Shown here one piece after another: positions 1-11,715 of a DNA stretch of 64,000 nt. This DNA is from Heloderma charlesbogerti (lineage: Eukaryota; Chordata; Lepidosauria; Squamata; Helodermatidae): contig JANEZZ010001374.1 of assembly GCA_026122225.1 (NCBI GenBank), positions 434,001 through 498,000 of the forward strand. Reading direction: 5' to 3'. The translations under genes and the position numbers were made by a program. Numbering within the stretch: position 1 is the first letter of the stretch; each line of letters starts with the position of its first letter. Below the pieces are notes generated by a model that was given only the letters and a program-made list of their open reading frames with translations, was not told the DNA's origin and ran no database searches.

Positions 1-959
1 ATTCATATACATTAACATATGTGAAACTGACACAAGCAACAATTATTTATGCACCACTTTTCTATAAGAATGCACCCGAAGCAGCTTACAAAACATATAA
101 ATAACAAACAAGAAAACAGTGTTATAGACACTTTGTAAATGCGTATCACTGAGTGGTTTTCTTATATTGCTACTTTGAATTCTGCATTCCTGTATTTTAT
201 ATAGTATTATATTTTGTAAATATATAGACAAATTCATTCATTCATATAAAGCTTAGGACAAACATGACAAAGCAGCAGCTTTAGAACAGCCTTTTTAAAA
301 GCAGAAACCTATAAATGCAGTAGACTACTACACATTAAAAGTCTGTTTGAACAAATAGGTTTTCAAAACTTAAGGGAGGAGATGTTCCCTTTCTCAGATA
401 TGCTGGGCACAGGCTGTTTAGGGCTTTAAGAGAGCAGACTCATGTCCCTGAGATGGCATCTAAGGAGCTATAGGGTTAGGGATGTTGGAGAAATCCGCAG
501 TGGATTCAAACAAGTTCGGATTTCTATGAATCCAACCTGCAGATCCTGCAACAGACCAGCTTTTCCCGAGCCATGTAGATTCCACGAACTTGTGGACTGT
601 TTTTTAAAAAACTGTGGGGAGCGGGATTTGTACAGATGCGCATTTGTAAACAGGAATGAAATTCTCAGACATTCCCCCTGCCCCAAAAAATCCGATTTCA
701 TCAGTGAGTGGACGGCAGAACGAATAATGCCTGAAAATCTGCAAAACACAGATGGAATGGATTTAACAAAACCTGTACATCCCTATGTGGGATGCTGGGA
801 ATCTGCCCCCCAGCCCCAGGCTGTAAACAGTGCTACAACTTCGGGTGGGGGGAATCCAAGCAGTAGTTTCCCCTCATAACTCCCTCCCTCCCAGCTACCA
901 CAGAAAGCTCAATGGCAATTTTCTCTCCCAAAGGATGGTGTCACAAATTGGGTGGGGAG
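1..959 (+). other. SULF2 intron (5' portion in window) with one MITE-like repeat
   Basis: This is A/T-rich non-coding DNA. No exon with splice sites and SULF2 homology is visible. Apart from the repeat at 477-785 I see nothing recognisable. The 145-codon open frame starting at 442 lies over that repeat and has no protein-like features. Confidence 0.6.
477..785. repeat. MITE-like dispersed repeat, TAGGGATG / CATCCCTA termini
   Basis: The left end reads TAGGGATGTTGGAGAAATCC and the right end ACATCCCTA, so the termini are inverted. Related copies occur at 29960-30345 and 57872-58203, and a truncated reversed one at 11590-11715. They share blocks such as AGACCAGCTTTTCC and AATCCGATT. The short size, inverted ends and lack of coding capacity suggest a non-autonomous DNA transposon. 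I cannot assign a superfamily. Confidence 0.6.
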
Positions 960-3230
960 GAAATGGATAAGTGGGGGTGGGAAAGTGTTTCCATTGTTAA
1001 ATACTTTAATCTCCATTACCCCAATACTCTCCATCTCCAGTCCCCCGCATATATTTTTCCGTTGATTTTAACCTCTTTACTCTCCACACCACTCACTTCT
1101 TCTTCCCTCATCCTCACTAATCAAACTATATTCCACATACTTATCATCAATACACTCTAAATATCATTCCTTACCAACATAGCAATATTACTTACACCCA
1201 ATATCCATTCTTATCCCATTTCTCTACCTACACATTATTTCCCCTACTATCCCCATATTCATATCAACTACCCAATTTCATCTAAAATACACTAATCCCC
1301 TTACCACATAACCCCCTCCTCCTAAACTCCATCACACACACCAAATCCTTCTCATAAACACCTCATCCAAAACCATCAACCCCCTCACCGTGTATTGTGT
1401 TTACAATGATTCTCTCTCTCTACTCTCTAACTAATACTTTTACCCCGACTAGATTTTTAAATTTTCATCTTAAATCTTATTCTATCAATAACAATTCATA
1501 CTACCAATATACTCAGCAATATTTCCAAATCTTACCCTCTATATCATCCATTCATACTCACGTAAAGTTCTCTCATAGAACATCTATTTATAGTATCCCT
1601 CACCACAAATGTCTAATTCTGATCACATTCACTAATTTCATGTCCATGTGGACACAAAAAAATTGCTGTGCATGTGTGTCCTAATGTCTTCTCATTTCTT
1701 TTCTGAGATCACCGAATGCTACATACATTTGGAATATTAACCTATCATTAAGAATCGCCTTGAGACCTATCCAGTGTGTGTTACAGATTGATCCCGCCCT
1801 CTAGTACCTAAATCCGATCACACACATCTCTCCATAGCCACTCCCACTTCAACTAACGACTCCCACTCTTTATTATGTCTATCCCCAACTAAATGTTACC
1901 GTCTCGATACATCACTGTGCACACTATCAGCATGAGTCTCCCTCTGAGATGATCATCGCCTCCATCCTCTCTCTAATGTCTCTCACCCATCCTTTTATAT
2001 CTCGCCACCCCTCTCGATCGTACCCTTGTCTCTTGTCTCTGACATCACGATATTCTCCATTTGCCTGTCACACCATTTCACATTATCTAGAAACATACAC
2101 TACACAGATGAAACCTTGTCGTATTGCGTAATGTGTAAGCAACCATACGATCACTATTGATAAACCTCACCACCAAAGGACAAAAAATATTAATCTCCGC
2201 ACCCGTGTGTAGATCAAGTGTGTCCAGTGCCTCTATGACTCCTACCACACATATCCCCACTAAATCTATTCCCAAATTCCAATGTATACCCCCAAATTCA
2301 TATATGTAAACTCCCCCTACCATAATATAATAAATCCCATACTCGCACCACCATCTTGTACTCTTTTAATGCAGTTTCTCTACCCACCATCGTAGAAATC
2401 CATCATACATTATACTACAATATAAACCAAGATACACAACCCCCAAGAACACCATTGACTTTATCCATACTATGTAATGTATTGTAACTGGTTGTCATAT
2501 ACTTTGTTTATCTCTTCTAGTAGAAGCATAATTTATGGCAAAAAATTCACAGTCGATCCGTTAAATCTACACCCACGACAACATACTGTGTGTCTCTCTA
2601 CCATACCTCACCTCTACGACGCAACATTCAAGCCACACCACTTGATAGTCTACGGACCTGTAGATCCTTGGTGTCAGCTTATGGTTCCTATGATACATAT
2701 CACATAGGTTTCTTGCATCACTCTCACACTATGTCCTACTAATTGCAGACGCTCTCTCGAATCTGAGAAAGAGGCCAGAAGACTACCACGGTGAGCATCT
2801 ACGCCTAGTCATGTGCGACTCTAGCGTGTCCTATGTATGTGAGCACTAAACTCTCACAGTATATCGTGTCACTCCGAGCTCCTTGATGATTTAATAATAG
2901 TCGATGTGTGTCTGTCGTAGATGAGAGTCTGTTAGTACTACGTTTAATTGAAGGATGCGGGGATGCACGAGATGTGACCCCAACACAAGAGTAACGTCGC
3001 TAATCTCCCCATTTTCGGTGGTCTTCATATGATAAAGACACTGGCTTCTCTCGATCCTCGCTATCTGTTGGCTCTCATCTGCCGCCTAGTCCCCTAGAGC
3101 ACTCTCCATGAAGCTAATATATGTGACAGAGCACATCGAAAGGCCTTCGCATATCACCTACATGCTCTCCTCGCGGCATATAAACCGCTCGCAAATCATC
3201 TCACAGATTGTTTGTCCGCACTCAGGTTCT
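960..3230. other. Compositionally aberrant block, probable low-quality or misassembled sequence
   Basis: From about 1081 to 1380 the + strand has a single G in 300 bases, while A, C and T are all common. G returns gradually, and from roughly 2540 to 3210 the sequence looks random and carries many CpG dinucleotides, unlike the CpG-poor flanks. No repeat, exon or frame longer than about 95 codons is recognisable. Ordinary intron sequence resumes near 3230. I favour a sequencing or gap-filling artefact over a biological element. Confidence 0.6.
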
Positions 3231-6200
3231 TCCTTTTACATAACATAAGCTGATGCCTTTCCAGAGTTAAGCAGTCTGGTCATATATTTTTATGGGCAAA
3301 GTGATAAAAAATAATTCTACTGTCTGGGTAGGGCACTGTAACATTCTGCAAAAATCTTTAAGCAGGCATGAAATGTAATGTAAAGATTTACTACCTGTAG
3401 GTGACATTCTGAATTTTTATGATACGATACAGACTATGATACAGACATTTCCAGATCAGAAGTAAATACCAAGTTATAATTTCCTCCTGTTATATTGGAT
3501 GGAGCTGCTAAACTAGGAACTAATGTAGGATGGTAGCACCAATAGGTGAAGCATAAAAAAAGGAAGGAAACATCCAAAATGGCGTGAGCAAATGCAGTCT
3601 TCACAAAATTAACACCAGGGATCCACAAATTCTTGACTGCCCATGGTAGCCAACCAAAATTGGTGCTCACCAACACCCCTTTTTGCCTGCTGAGAGTTTT
3701 GTGCACTTCTGAGCACGTCTGACACCCAGTGCAACTGCAGTGCAAGCTCCTTCCCTCCTCTCCTAGCACCAAGGTTGGGGAGGGAGATTGCTCTGTTGTG
3801 CTGAGCTTTGGAAACACTTAGAAAGCTGTGAGACTTCTCCAGGCTCTAGAGATGGACAGAGCCCTTTCAGTTTAAAAAAGGCACCTGCCAGTGGTGAACT
3901 AGCAAGTAGCTTAGTAGACCTCTGTACAATGCAGGTGTCTTTTTCATATGATTAGCCTTTCAAGAGACGAAAGATGTAAGGAGGTGTTGAATGGAATGAT
4001 GGCACTGGCTGTGTGTGTGGCCATGCCGGAGGGGCGGGGGGCACTTAAGAATTTTTTTGTCATCCAAAAAGAATAAAAAGGCATCCTAACAAGCAGTATC
4101 ATGATGAGTTTGGCTAAAATGCTTCTGAAAATCATCTCTTTGTTTTGCCATTCGGTGAAGTCATACTCTCCTGTGTTTGATAGCTACTCCAGGGTAAAGG
4201 GTTTGAGGTGCTGATTGGTAAGCTGAGAACTGGTTTTCCAGGGAGAAAGTGTAGGAGGAGTGTCACACTCAACTCTGTTTGGATGTAATATAATGAAGAG
4301 GCATAAAAACCTTTACATGACTTTGTGTATGTATCTGCCACTGTGGACAAAAATCAATAGCTTTAATCCATTATCCGTAGAATCCAAGGCCAGGGGAAGA
4401 AAGCTGCTCCACTGTTCAATTACCCATACATTATTGCGGATTGTATTTATCTTACTAAATATTGGAAGTGACTCAGAAAGCAAAGAAATCTGAGAAAGTG
4501 TTTTGATTCCACAGACCTTTCTTGAAAGAGTATGAATAAAATATATACACACGTATATATATGCGCACACACATACACACACAGAGAGAGGTTTAATCCC
4601 TTCACAATAGCTTGGATTTAACTTTTTTTCATTACTGCTATTTTAGCCTGACTGAGGCAGATGACCTAATTAAAGGCAAAGACAGTGTGACTTCAATGGC
4701 CAGAGTGATGGAACTGGACTTTGTCTGTGCATCTCTAACTCTGCATGAACTTAAAAGTCAGTTAGCTATTATATAGCTGTGCAAAATCTGCGCTCACCTT
4801 TGCAAGGTGACTCACATTTTTGCATGATATTTCAGTGTATACTTGTTTATTAGCTCTGCTTCCTTCCTTACTCAGCCTCTGATTTTCTTGTTCCTCTTTG
4901 CTGCTAGAAGAAGAAGTTGAGCATTGCCAGGGAGTGAGCATGAACAGCTGCAACAACACTGAGGGAGCTCTCTTTGTGGGTTGCCGTAGCAGCTGTCAGA
5001 ACTGATGACTGCAGCAGTCACCCTGAGGCTTATGAACACATGCAAACTCATAGAAAATTTAAGTATTGTATAAGGGAGAGTCTAGATGCTGTACATTACA
5101 GAGAGGAGCCGCTCCATGCTGGAATGCACACTCAACATGTTGCACATGCAGTCTCTTGACAATTGAGCTTAAGAGGAATACGTTCTTCCCGTGTGAAGCA
5201 CAAGAAGCTGTGCAGAGCACTGATTGGCTGGGCACCTGTGACATCAGAAAGCACTCTCTCCTTGGAGGAAATCAGTGCTTGCTATGGAGGCAGGTACATT
5301 GGCGTTTCAAGAGTGAAGGCATCGATCGGGAAGCTGGGCTCACTCCACGTAGGCAAAATACTTGCTGGCTTTTCTTATGCACCTCTGTATGCATCTTTAT
5401 AGAGAAGATAGCAAGAAAAACAGTGGCATAAAACATATTGGAACAGAGGACTGCTTAGGCTGATTCATTTCTTCACTGCTTGGCTAAGGTGGTACTATCA
5501 AGCAGAGCTTTAAAACAACTTTCAAAACTCCCTTTCTCAAGTCCTTTCAGAGTCAAAAATGGTATTGACTGCATGGTCTCTAGCTCTCTTCAGTTTGTGG
5601 AGCAGTCAATTTCTCTCCTAAGCAGCTATAAGGTGGACTCCATCTCAGAAAGGGCCAGCTGTTTTCAAGTCCCACCTCTTTTTAAACATAAATGTCCCCC
5701 TTTAGTAACCAGATCAGCATGAACTGAGTGCCCTGGGCCAGTTAGAGCTGGGCAGGTTTTGAATGACATCATGGACAGATGAATAAACACCCCCCTGCCA
5801 GTAACAGAACCTATTAGTGTTTAAACTGAGAGTTCCAGGAGGGACAGGCAGACTAGATAGAATACATAACTTAAGTTCTAAGAAGACCTCGTCAGCAGAA
5901 AGGTGTTGCAAGTCATTTGCTATTTGGCAGACAGGATTAAAGAAAATAAATGCAATGTACGTGACAGTTTAGTAGGACTAGCTGCTTTGGTGGCTCCTGA
6001 AGTGGAGTTCGAAAATGAAAGCCCGTAATGTCAAGCAAAATGAAGAATATCACCTGAACGGGTGGAAAAAACTTGGTTTTGTAGAGCGTCCCTTCCTGGT
6101 TGCTTGCAGGTGATTCTTAGTCATCATGGGTGCCCAGGCTAGTGGCTTTTTGCAAGCCTTGTTGTACATTTTCTGGGCAGAATCTGTGGCCATTCCATAC

Positions 6201-6409
6201 TCTGTTTTATGCCTAATGCACTGTTAACACCAAGTAAACTTTAAATCAACTTTTTGTTTTTCTGGATTGTATGAAATATTCTTGGGACGGGGCAAATATG
6301 AGCATTTCGCATAAGAGGTGAAAACTGAAGAACTCCATAACGCAATTATCTCTGAGACATTTATATACTGCTGTCTCCTCACAATATGTTTTTCCCCCTC
6401 TGCTTCCAG
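3231..6409 (+). other. SULF2 intron, no recognisable element
   Basis: This is ordinary A/T-rich intron DNA leading to the acceptor at 6409. A short TA/CA-rich run lies at about 4540-4585. I searched by eye for the exon carrying the sulfatase active-site cysteine (C-x-P-S-R) and did not find it. Confidence 0.6.
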
Positions 6410-6561
6410 CTTTCTTTGGGAAGTACCTAAACGAATATAATGGTTCCTATGTGCCTCCTGGCTGGAAAGAATGGGTTGGATTACTTAAGAACTCTCGTTT
6501 TTACAACTACACGCTCTGTAGAAATGGAGTGAAGGAAAAGCATGGATTTGACTACTCTAGG
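6410..6561 (+). CDS. SULF2: SULF2 internal coding exon (window exon 1 of 7)
   Basis: SULF2 is a secreted or cell-surface endosulfatase that removes 6-O-sulfates from heparan sulfate chains and so alters growth-factor signalling. This exon encodes the stretch starting [13 protein letters not shown] and ending EKHGFDYSR. Residues such as VPPGWKEW and [13 protein letters not shown] fit SULF2 better than SULF1, which as I recall has I and R/L at these places. The acceptor follows a pyrimidine tract ending ccag at 6409. The donor is GTAGGT at 6562, weaker than the GTAAGT-type donors of the next exons. The first two bases complete a codon begun in a missing upstream exon, and the exon ends on a codon boundary (R). 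Two N-glycosylation sequons, NGS and NYT, are visible. The active-site Cys that becomes formylglycine lies in earlier exons, not seen here. Confidence 0.95.
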
Positions 6562-7379
6562 GTAGGTCCTATTGATTTATTTTAACCCCCCCCCCCTTGG
6601 CCACAACTGTGAGAACAATAGAGATGCTTTATAGCTTTGGTCTAATTAAAGTATTTGTTTCATATTTGAAAGCCACTGCTGGTAATATAAACTGCAATCC
6701 ATAAACCTGCTCCTTTAGATTGTACATTATCGTCCTATTTCTGGAGGGATGTATAATTTAGAATTTATTTAGCAACAGCTGGCAGTTCCTGAGACAGTAA
6801 ACACCCCAGTTTGTCCTACCAGCTGGGAAATAGATTTGATTGTAGCTTGACTCATATTCTATTGACTGGTGTTCTCTACTTTAATTAACACAGAGAGACA
6901 TATTCTGATCTGCTGCATGCATGTAATTAATTCCCTTTATTGCAAAATCACTGTTTCCATGGTTGTGGTATGCTGATTTGGGGGGACTCTGTAATCCACA
7001 AATTCAGCCAGTGTTAAGTTGCAATGTTATGAAAAGGAGATCAGGAGATCACGTTAGCTGTTTCCCTAATTGCAATGTTTCCTGATCCAACACTTTTTTA
7101 AGTTGCTTGATGTGTAATGATCATGTGGTGTTACCATCCACTATCACAGAAAGTAATGTAACAAGAGAGGTTTGATACCCACTTTTTTCCAGATATCCAA
7201 ATGGTGGTTAAATAAACCTAAATTTAAAGAAGGGGTGTTCAAATGTGACCTTCTGAATCTAAAATCTCTGACAGAGGACAGGATAAATGTATGTTTTTTA
7301 AATATACAAAGTGCCCTTGTTAGTGTGAGAAGGGATGTGGGTAGGAAATTAAAATCAAATAGCTACCTAGGCCTAGACT

Positions 7380-7600
7380 TTATTATTTTATTTATTTATT
7401 ACATTTTTATACCACCCAATAGTTGAAGCTCTCTGAGTAGCTCACAATAATTTAAACCAGAAAATACCAGACAATAAAATACAGATGATAAAATACAATA
7501 GAGAAGTTTAAAAGTTTAAAGCTACAATATAAAAATAAAATAATCAAACAAAAATTTAAAATACAATGCCAGATAAAAACATACTGAAATGTATAGATCT
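7380..7600 (-). repeat. L2-like LINE 3' tail
   Basis: Read on the - strand, this ends in a block equivalent to gagctt..ctattgggyggta followed by an A-rich AAATAAATAA tail. The same tail occurs at 8403, 35395, 40190 and 47062. The 5' boundary is vague because the body is A-rich. Confidence 0.6.
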
Positions 7601-8402
7601 CATACATAGAAACCAGATCCTGAATTCTGTCTCTTTGTCCCACTCTGCTGTGACTAAGGGCTTCTTCACATGGAGCTTTTATGCTGCTATTGAGATTGCT
7701 CAGTCACAGAAGTTCGCAGGCCCTTTAGATGACTTCGTGAACCTCCAGGGTGTCTTCTGCACTAAATGACCCTTTTTCCATTGTTAAAGAGCTCAGAGAT
7801 AATGAGCTATTAAATTACTCCGTTTGTGCCCTGCTTGAGTTCCTTCCATGAAAAAGGAAAAGCTGCAAGAAGAGGACCAATGAAATGTATGGAAGACTCA
7901 GATAAAGGGGGAGAAGGAGGGGGAAAGGGGAGGGGGGAAAGGAAGCACATGTAAAGGGAGTCTATTGTGATCCTGCATTTAAAACAGAAGCAAAAAGCCC
8001 CATTTTAAATGTGGGATTTTAGGCTGGTGTACTAGAGATGCTCTATGAAATGGAACCCAGGTTAGGGCTATGCAGGCAGAAGCAGGCTCAATTTTCAATG
8101 GTTCTCATAAAGTTATATGGTAGAAAATACTCTGTGTGTCTGAAATTGGATGGGCTAGGAGCAACCCCACAAAGAGTGCAATGTTTCTGTGCATAGAACA
8201 CACAATGACACATTCTGTACCTCTCCCACCCCACTTCCCCTGCATACAAGTTACATACAGATCCTCTTCCTCTCCTCCACCCTGCCGTCCCCTGGCATCA
8301 TGATGCCTATTTTGCTGTTATTTTAGAACCACTGTGAGATTGCTTCTCCTAATATAACAGAAAGGTCATTTGAAGCTGCCTCCATGTGATAGTTGTTCTG
8401 TA

Positions 8403-8468
8403 TTATTTATTTATTTATTCATTCATTTCATTTCTATACCGCCCAATAGCCGAAGCTCTCTGTATGGA
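8403..8468 (-). repeat. L2-like LINE 3' tail fragment
   Basis: A T-rich (TTTATTTAT) run is followed by taccgcccaatagccgaagc, the reverse complement of the conserved 3' end seen in other L2-like copies of this window. It is severely 5'-truncated. Confidence 0.65.
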
Positions 8469-8914
8469 AAGCTGTCTCATGTGTTCACCATATAGATTGC
8501 CTCTCTGGTGCAATGCTGCTACCAGATTTTGTGGTGTTTCTTGGGGTAGTATGGGGAGAAATTGCACAGTGGAGGGTACTCACGGAATAGCTTGTCACAT
8601 AGAATGGCTGTCATGCGGGGGCGGATTCAAGCAGTCTGCATGTCGTGGCAAACCTGAACTGCAGATGATAAAGAACATTGGGACATCCGGTTTCAAATGA
8701 TTATTTGGCATAAACTCACTGGATAACTTTGGACATGTCAGCCTCTCTTCTCCATCAGTAAAATGGAAATATTTGGGAAATTTGGTTAGTGCAAATGAAA
8801 TCACAATTTCAAGTTTAAAAAAATGACTTGTCTTACAGCAATGCTTTGTTAAAAACAACAACAGCAACATCAGTTTAAGTCAGAAATCTCCAGCACACAG
8901 CAGAAGAGTCAATC

Positions 8915-9058
8915 TGGTGGGCTCTCCCACACTGGAGGCATTCAAGATGAGGCTAGACAGCCATCTGTCAGAGATGCTTTGACTTGGATTCCTGCACTGA
9001 GCAGGAGGTTGGACTCGATGGTCTTATAGGCCCCTTCCAACCCTACTATTCTATGATA
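8915..9058 (+). repeat. CR1 LINE 3' end
   Basis: The fragment reads into the CR1 C-terminal region and 3' UTR (…GGTTGGACTCGATGG, then CCCCTTCCAACCCTACTA), and ends in the ATTCTATGAT terminal motif. It matches the ends of the longer CR1 copies at 30549 and 45921 in reverse orientation. Confidence 0.85.
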
Positions 9059-9361
9059 CACATTCAGAAATGCCCCATGATGCAGCTGTTTTAGGACTGT
9101 AACATTTCAGAATGCTCCTGTTCATTAAAAAAAAATCCCAACCTATGATAAATTCACTGCACATAGCATAATTTCTCCCTGAAAAGATAGTGTTCAACAA
9201 GCAGGGACTTGTTTTTGATGCAGGGTTGCGTTCAGTCACACAGTGCTTTACCTGCATGTTGAAGTGGCACATTCCCAGCAGGACTGTACCATGCACGTGC
9301 TTTGTTTTAGTTTTTAATGTGTGGATCAGCCCATAGTCCCATGGTATTCTGTACTGTAGCC

Positions 9362-9412
9362 TAAATAAGAACACAGGAAACTGCCTTAGACCAAGGCAGA
9401 CCATTGATAAGG
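9362..9412 (-). repeat. tRNA-derived SINE 3' fragment
   Basis: The segment AAGAACACAGGAAACTGCCT followed by GCAGACCATTGAT matches the 3' end of the tRNA-like SINE family seen complete at 20425-20622 and 32326-32517. Only the tail survives. Confidence 0.55.
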
Positions 9413-9530
9413 GTTGCAGTCTTAGGGTGCTTATTGAGCCAGCATTATCATTATCACTCAAGTGACCTCTGTGGCTCAAAACACCACAGCTTTAGCTAAT
9501 ACACCAATGGCAACCTTGCCTAGATGGACT

Positions 9531-10324
9531 TAGCTTGACCACAATTGCCCACGCTCTTGTAACTTCTCATTTAGACTATTGCAATGCATTGTATGTGGGG
9601 CTGCCTTCAAAAATGGTTGGGAAAGTGCACTTGGTCCAGTTTGGCAGTTGGTCCAGAATAGGGCTGAAAGATTATTAACTAGGAGCAGGCATTTTAACCA
9701 TGTTACACCTGAACTTTGTCAGCTGTACAGATCCCAATCTGTTTCCAGGCCTAAAGTACTGATTTTAAACTTAAAACCCTAAACAGCTTGGGATCAGGTT
9801 ACCTGAAACACTATCTTCTCCAGATGCACCTACCCGAACCTTAGGCTCTTCTTCAGAGGCCCAGGTCCGTGTTCTCCCGTCAAATGAAGTGAGGCAAGTA
9901 ACCACAGTAGAGAGAGCCTTTTTGGTAATGGCATTCCTTGCTATGGAACAGCTTGCCCAGAGAGGGTTGCCTGGTGCCGCGATTTTAATTATTATTTATT
10001 TATAATACTTATATACTGCTTAATATAATAAAATCACTAATCAGTTCCAGTGCCAACTGAGGATCTTTCTGTTCACCCAGGCCTTTTGAATGATTCATTT
10101 ACTCTGGGCCTCTCAGTTTTAAAATATGTGTTTTGATTTTGGGGTTGCTGTGCCTTTTCTTTTTTGTTGTATTTATGCTGCTTTTGTTTTTATGGTCGCA
10201 CATTTTATTTTGTATTTAAATTGCATTATGTTGATTTATTGTATGTTCGTTTATTGTAAGTTGCCCAGAGAATGTTATGTTGTATTATGGGACGGCATAC
10301 AAATGTTGGAAATAAATAAATAGA
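9531..10324 (+). repeat. L2-like LINE, 3' part with remnant of reverse-transcriptase C-terminus
   Basis: Conceptual translation with frame breaks gives DYCNAL, LVQNRAERLL, HVTPELCQLY and KVLILNLKP, a series typical of the L2-clade ORF2 C-terminal region. The 3' UTR ends in AAATAAATAAAT at about 10324, preceded by GCCCAGAGAATGTTATG. The copy has stops and is inactive. A short A/T-rich insertion-like run lies near 9985-10035. Confidence 0.75.
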
Positions 10325-10789
10325 CGGCTCCAGGGGCAACCCTACCATGACACAGACTGATGTGCCGATATCTGGCAGCGAAGCAGGAGGAATGACAAAT
10401 TGTGCTGCTACCCCACCCCCACCAGGAGGGCCCACTGCTGCCCCAGCTGATCTCCTACTGAGGCATTTGCCTGCCATCGTCCCCCCTCTTCCCCTTACTG
10501 CAGTAGCAGCTGGACCCTGCAAGAAATTGGCTGAATGCTTGCAGCAGCCTGGCCGAATTCTCACGAGAGCACACCCAAACCCTTGCAAGACCCACCCGAA
10601 TTATTGCAAGAGCATGATTGTGCAAGAGTTCAAGTGACATCTCTTATGATGTGGTCAAGCTCTTGCAAGAGCCCCACACTGGGATGGGGTGTGAGGCAGA
10701 GATGGGAAGGGTCGCAAGGCAGCACATGGCCTTGCTTCAGGAGGCAAGATAAGTTGGGCCAGGGCTGGATGGCTTGGTATCGTCTAGCC

Positions 10790-10918
10790 TGACTAGGAGC
10801 AGCTCTCTGAGGGTTTAGACAGGAGTCTTTCCCAACCCTACTAGGAGATGCCAGGGATAGAACCTGGGACCCTTTATATGCAAAGAATGGGCTTCTTCAG
10901 TGAGCCATGGCCCTTCCC
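10790..10918 (-). repeat. tRNA-derived SINE, partial
   Basis: The block AGATGCCAGGGATAGAACCT followed by GGGACC and TGCAAAGAATGGGC is the reverse complement of the tRNA-like head (B box GGTTC-type and anticodon region). It is diverged from the copy at 32326-32517. Confidence 0.6.
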
Positions 10919-10957
10919 AATTATTACCTTTCCATCTCATTAAATTAACAAGAAGTA

Positions 10958-11018
10958 GTAGTTGGACTCATTGGTCTTACAGGCCCCTTCCAACACTACT
11001 ATTCTATGATTCTGTGAT
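10958..11018 (+). repeat. CR1 LINE 3' terminal fragment
   Basis: This short copy contains GTTGGACTCATTGGTCTTAC, CCCCTTCCAACACTACTA and the ATTCTATGATTCTGTGAT terminal repeats, which identify the CR1 3' end. Confidence 0.85.
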
Positions 11019-11589
11019 TAGCATTGCCTTTGAATAGTATCATTAAGTAGTATCATTAACTATATTTCCACTATCAATGACAGTAACATGACTTCTGAGA
11101 TATTATTTTTATGATCCTTAAATTTGGTACCAGTGTGTGTATTTTCTGTTTCCAAAAATATCTTCCCCACTGGCACATGAATTAGCAACCCATTGGCTCT
11201 ATTTTGAACGATTGATCCCCTTTTTGTAACCTCAGATGTCTGAGTGCCAAATGATGTGTAATCAAAATGCAATACAACATTCATGTTCAGACTCACTGAC
11301 AGTCTCTGTCAAGCGAGAGTTGTTACTATTAAATTTAAAAATACTTGTTTCTTTTACTCTGGATAGGGATGTATGGATTTTGTTAAATCTATTCTGTCTG
11401 TATTTCATGGATTGTCCAGCGTCTTTCCTTCCAGCATCCACTCATTGATAGAATCAGATTTTTTTTTACTAGAATTTAATTCTACTTGCACTAATTTGCA
11501 TTAGCACTAATGCATTCATGCATATTCATTCATGAGCACATTTGCACAAATGCACATTAACACTAATGGGAATTAGCACAAATCTCCTC

Positions 11590-11715
11590 CAAAGGTGAAA
11601 AAAACGGTCCAACTCCACATGATTAGGAAAAAGCCGGTCTGCTTCAGAATCCTCAGATTGGATTCATAGAGATCTATTTGAATCTGTTGCAGCTTTTGCT
11701 GACATCCTGAATTCT
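11590..11715 (-). repeat. Truncated reversed copy of the TAGGGATG MITE-like repeat
   Basis: The reverse complement reads through blocks equivalent to CAACAGATTCAAA, ATGAATCCAA and GCAGACCGGCTTTTTCC, which align in order with 490-580 of the copy at 477-785. Both termini are missing or degraded. Confidence 0.5.

Noticed and set aside
442..879. 145-codon open frame near the window start
   Set aside because: It lies across a MITE-like repeat with inverted ends, has no domain or splice support, and related copies elsewhere do not keep the frame.
10330..10800. CpG island or promoter
   Set aside because: The stretch is GC-richer but has few CpG dinucleotides and no promoter context or open frame with homology.
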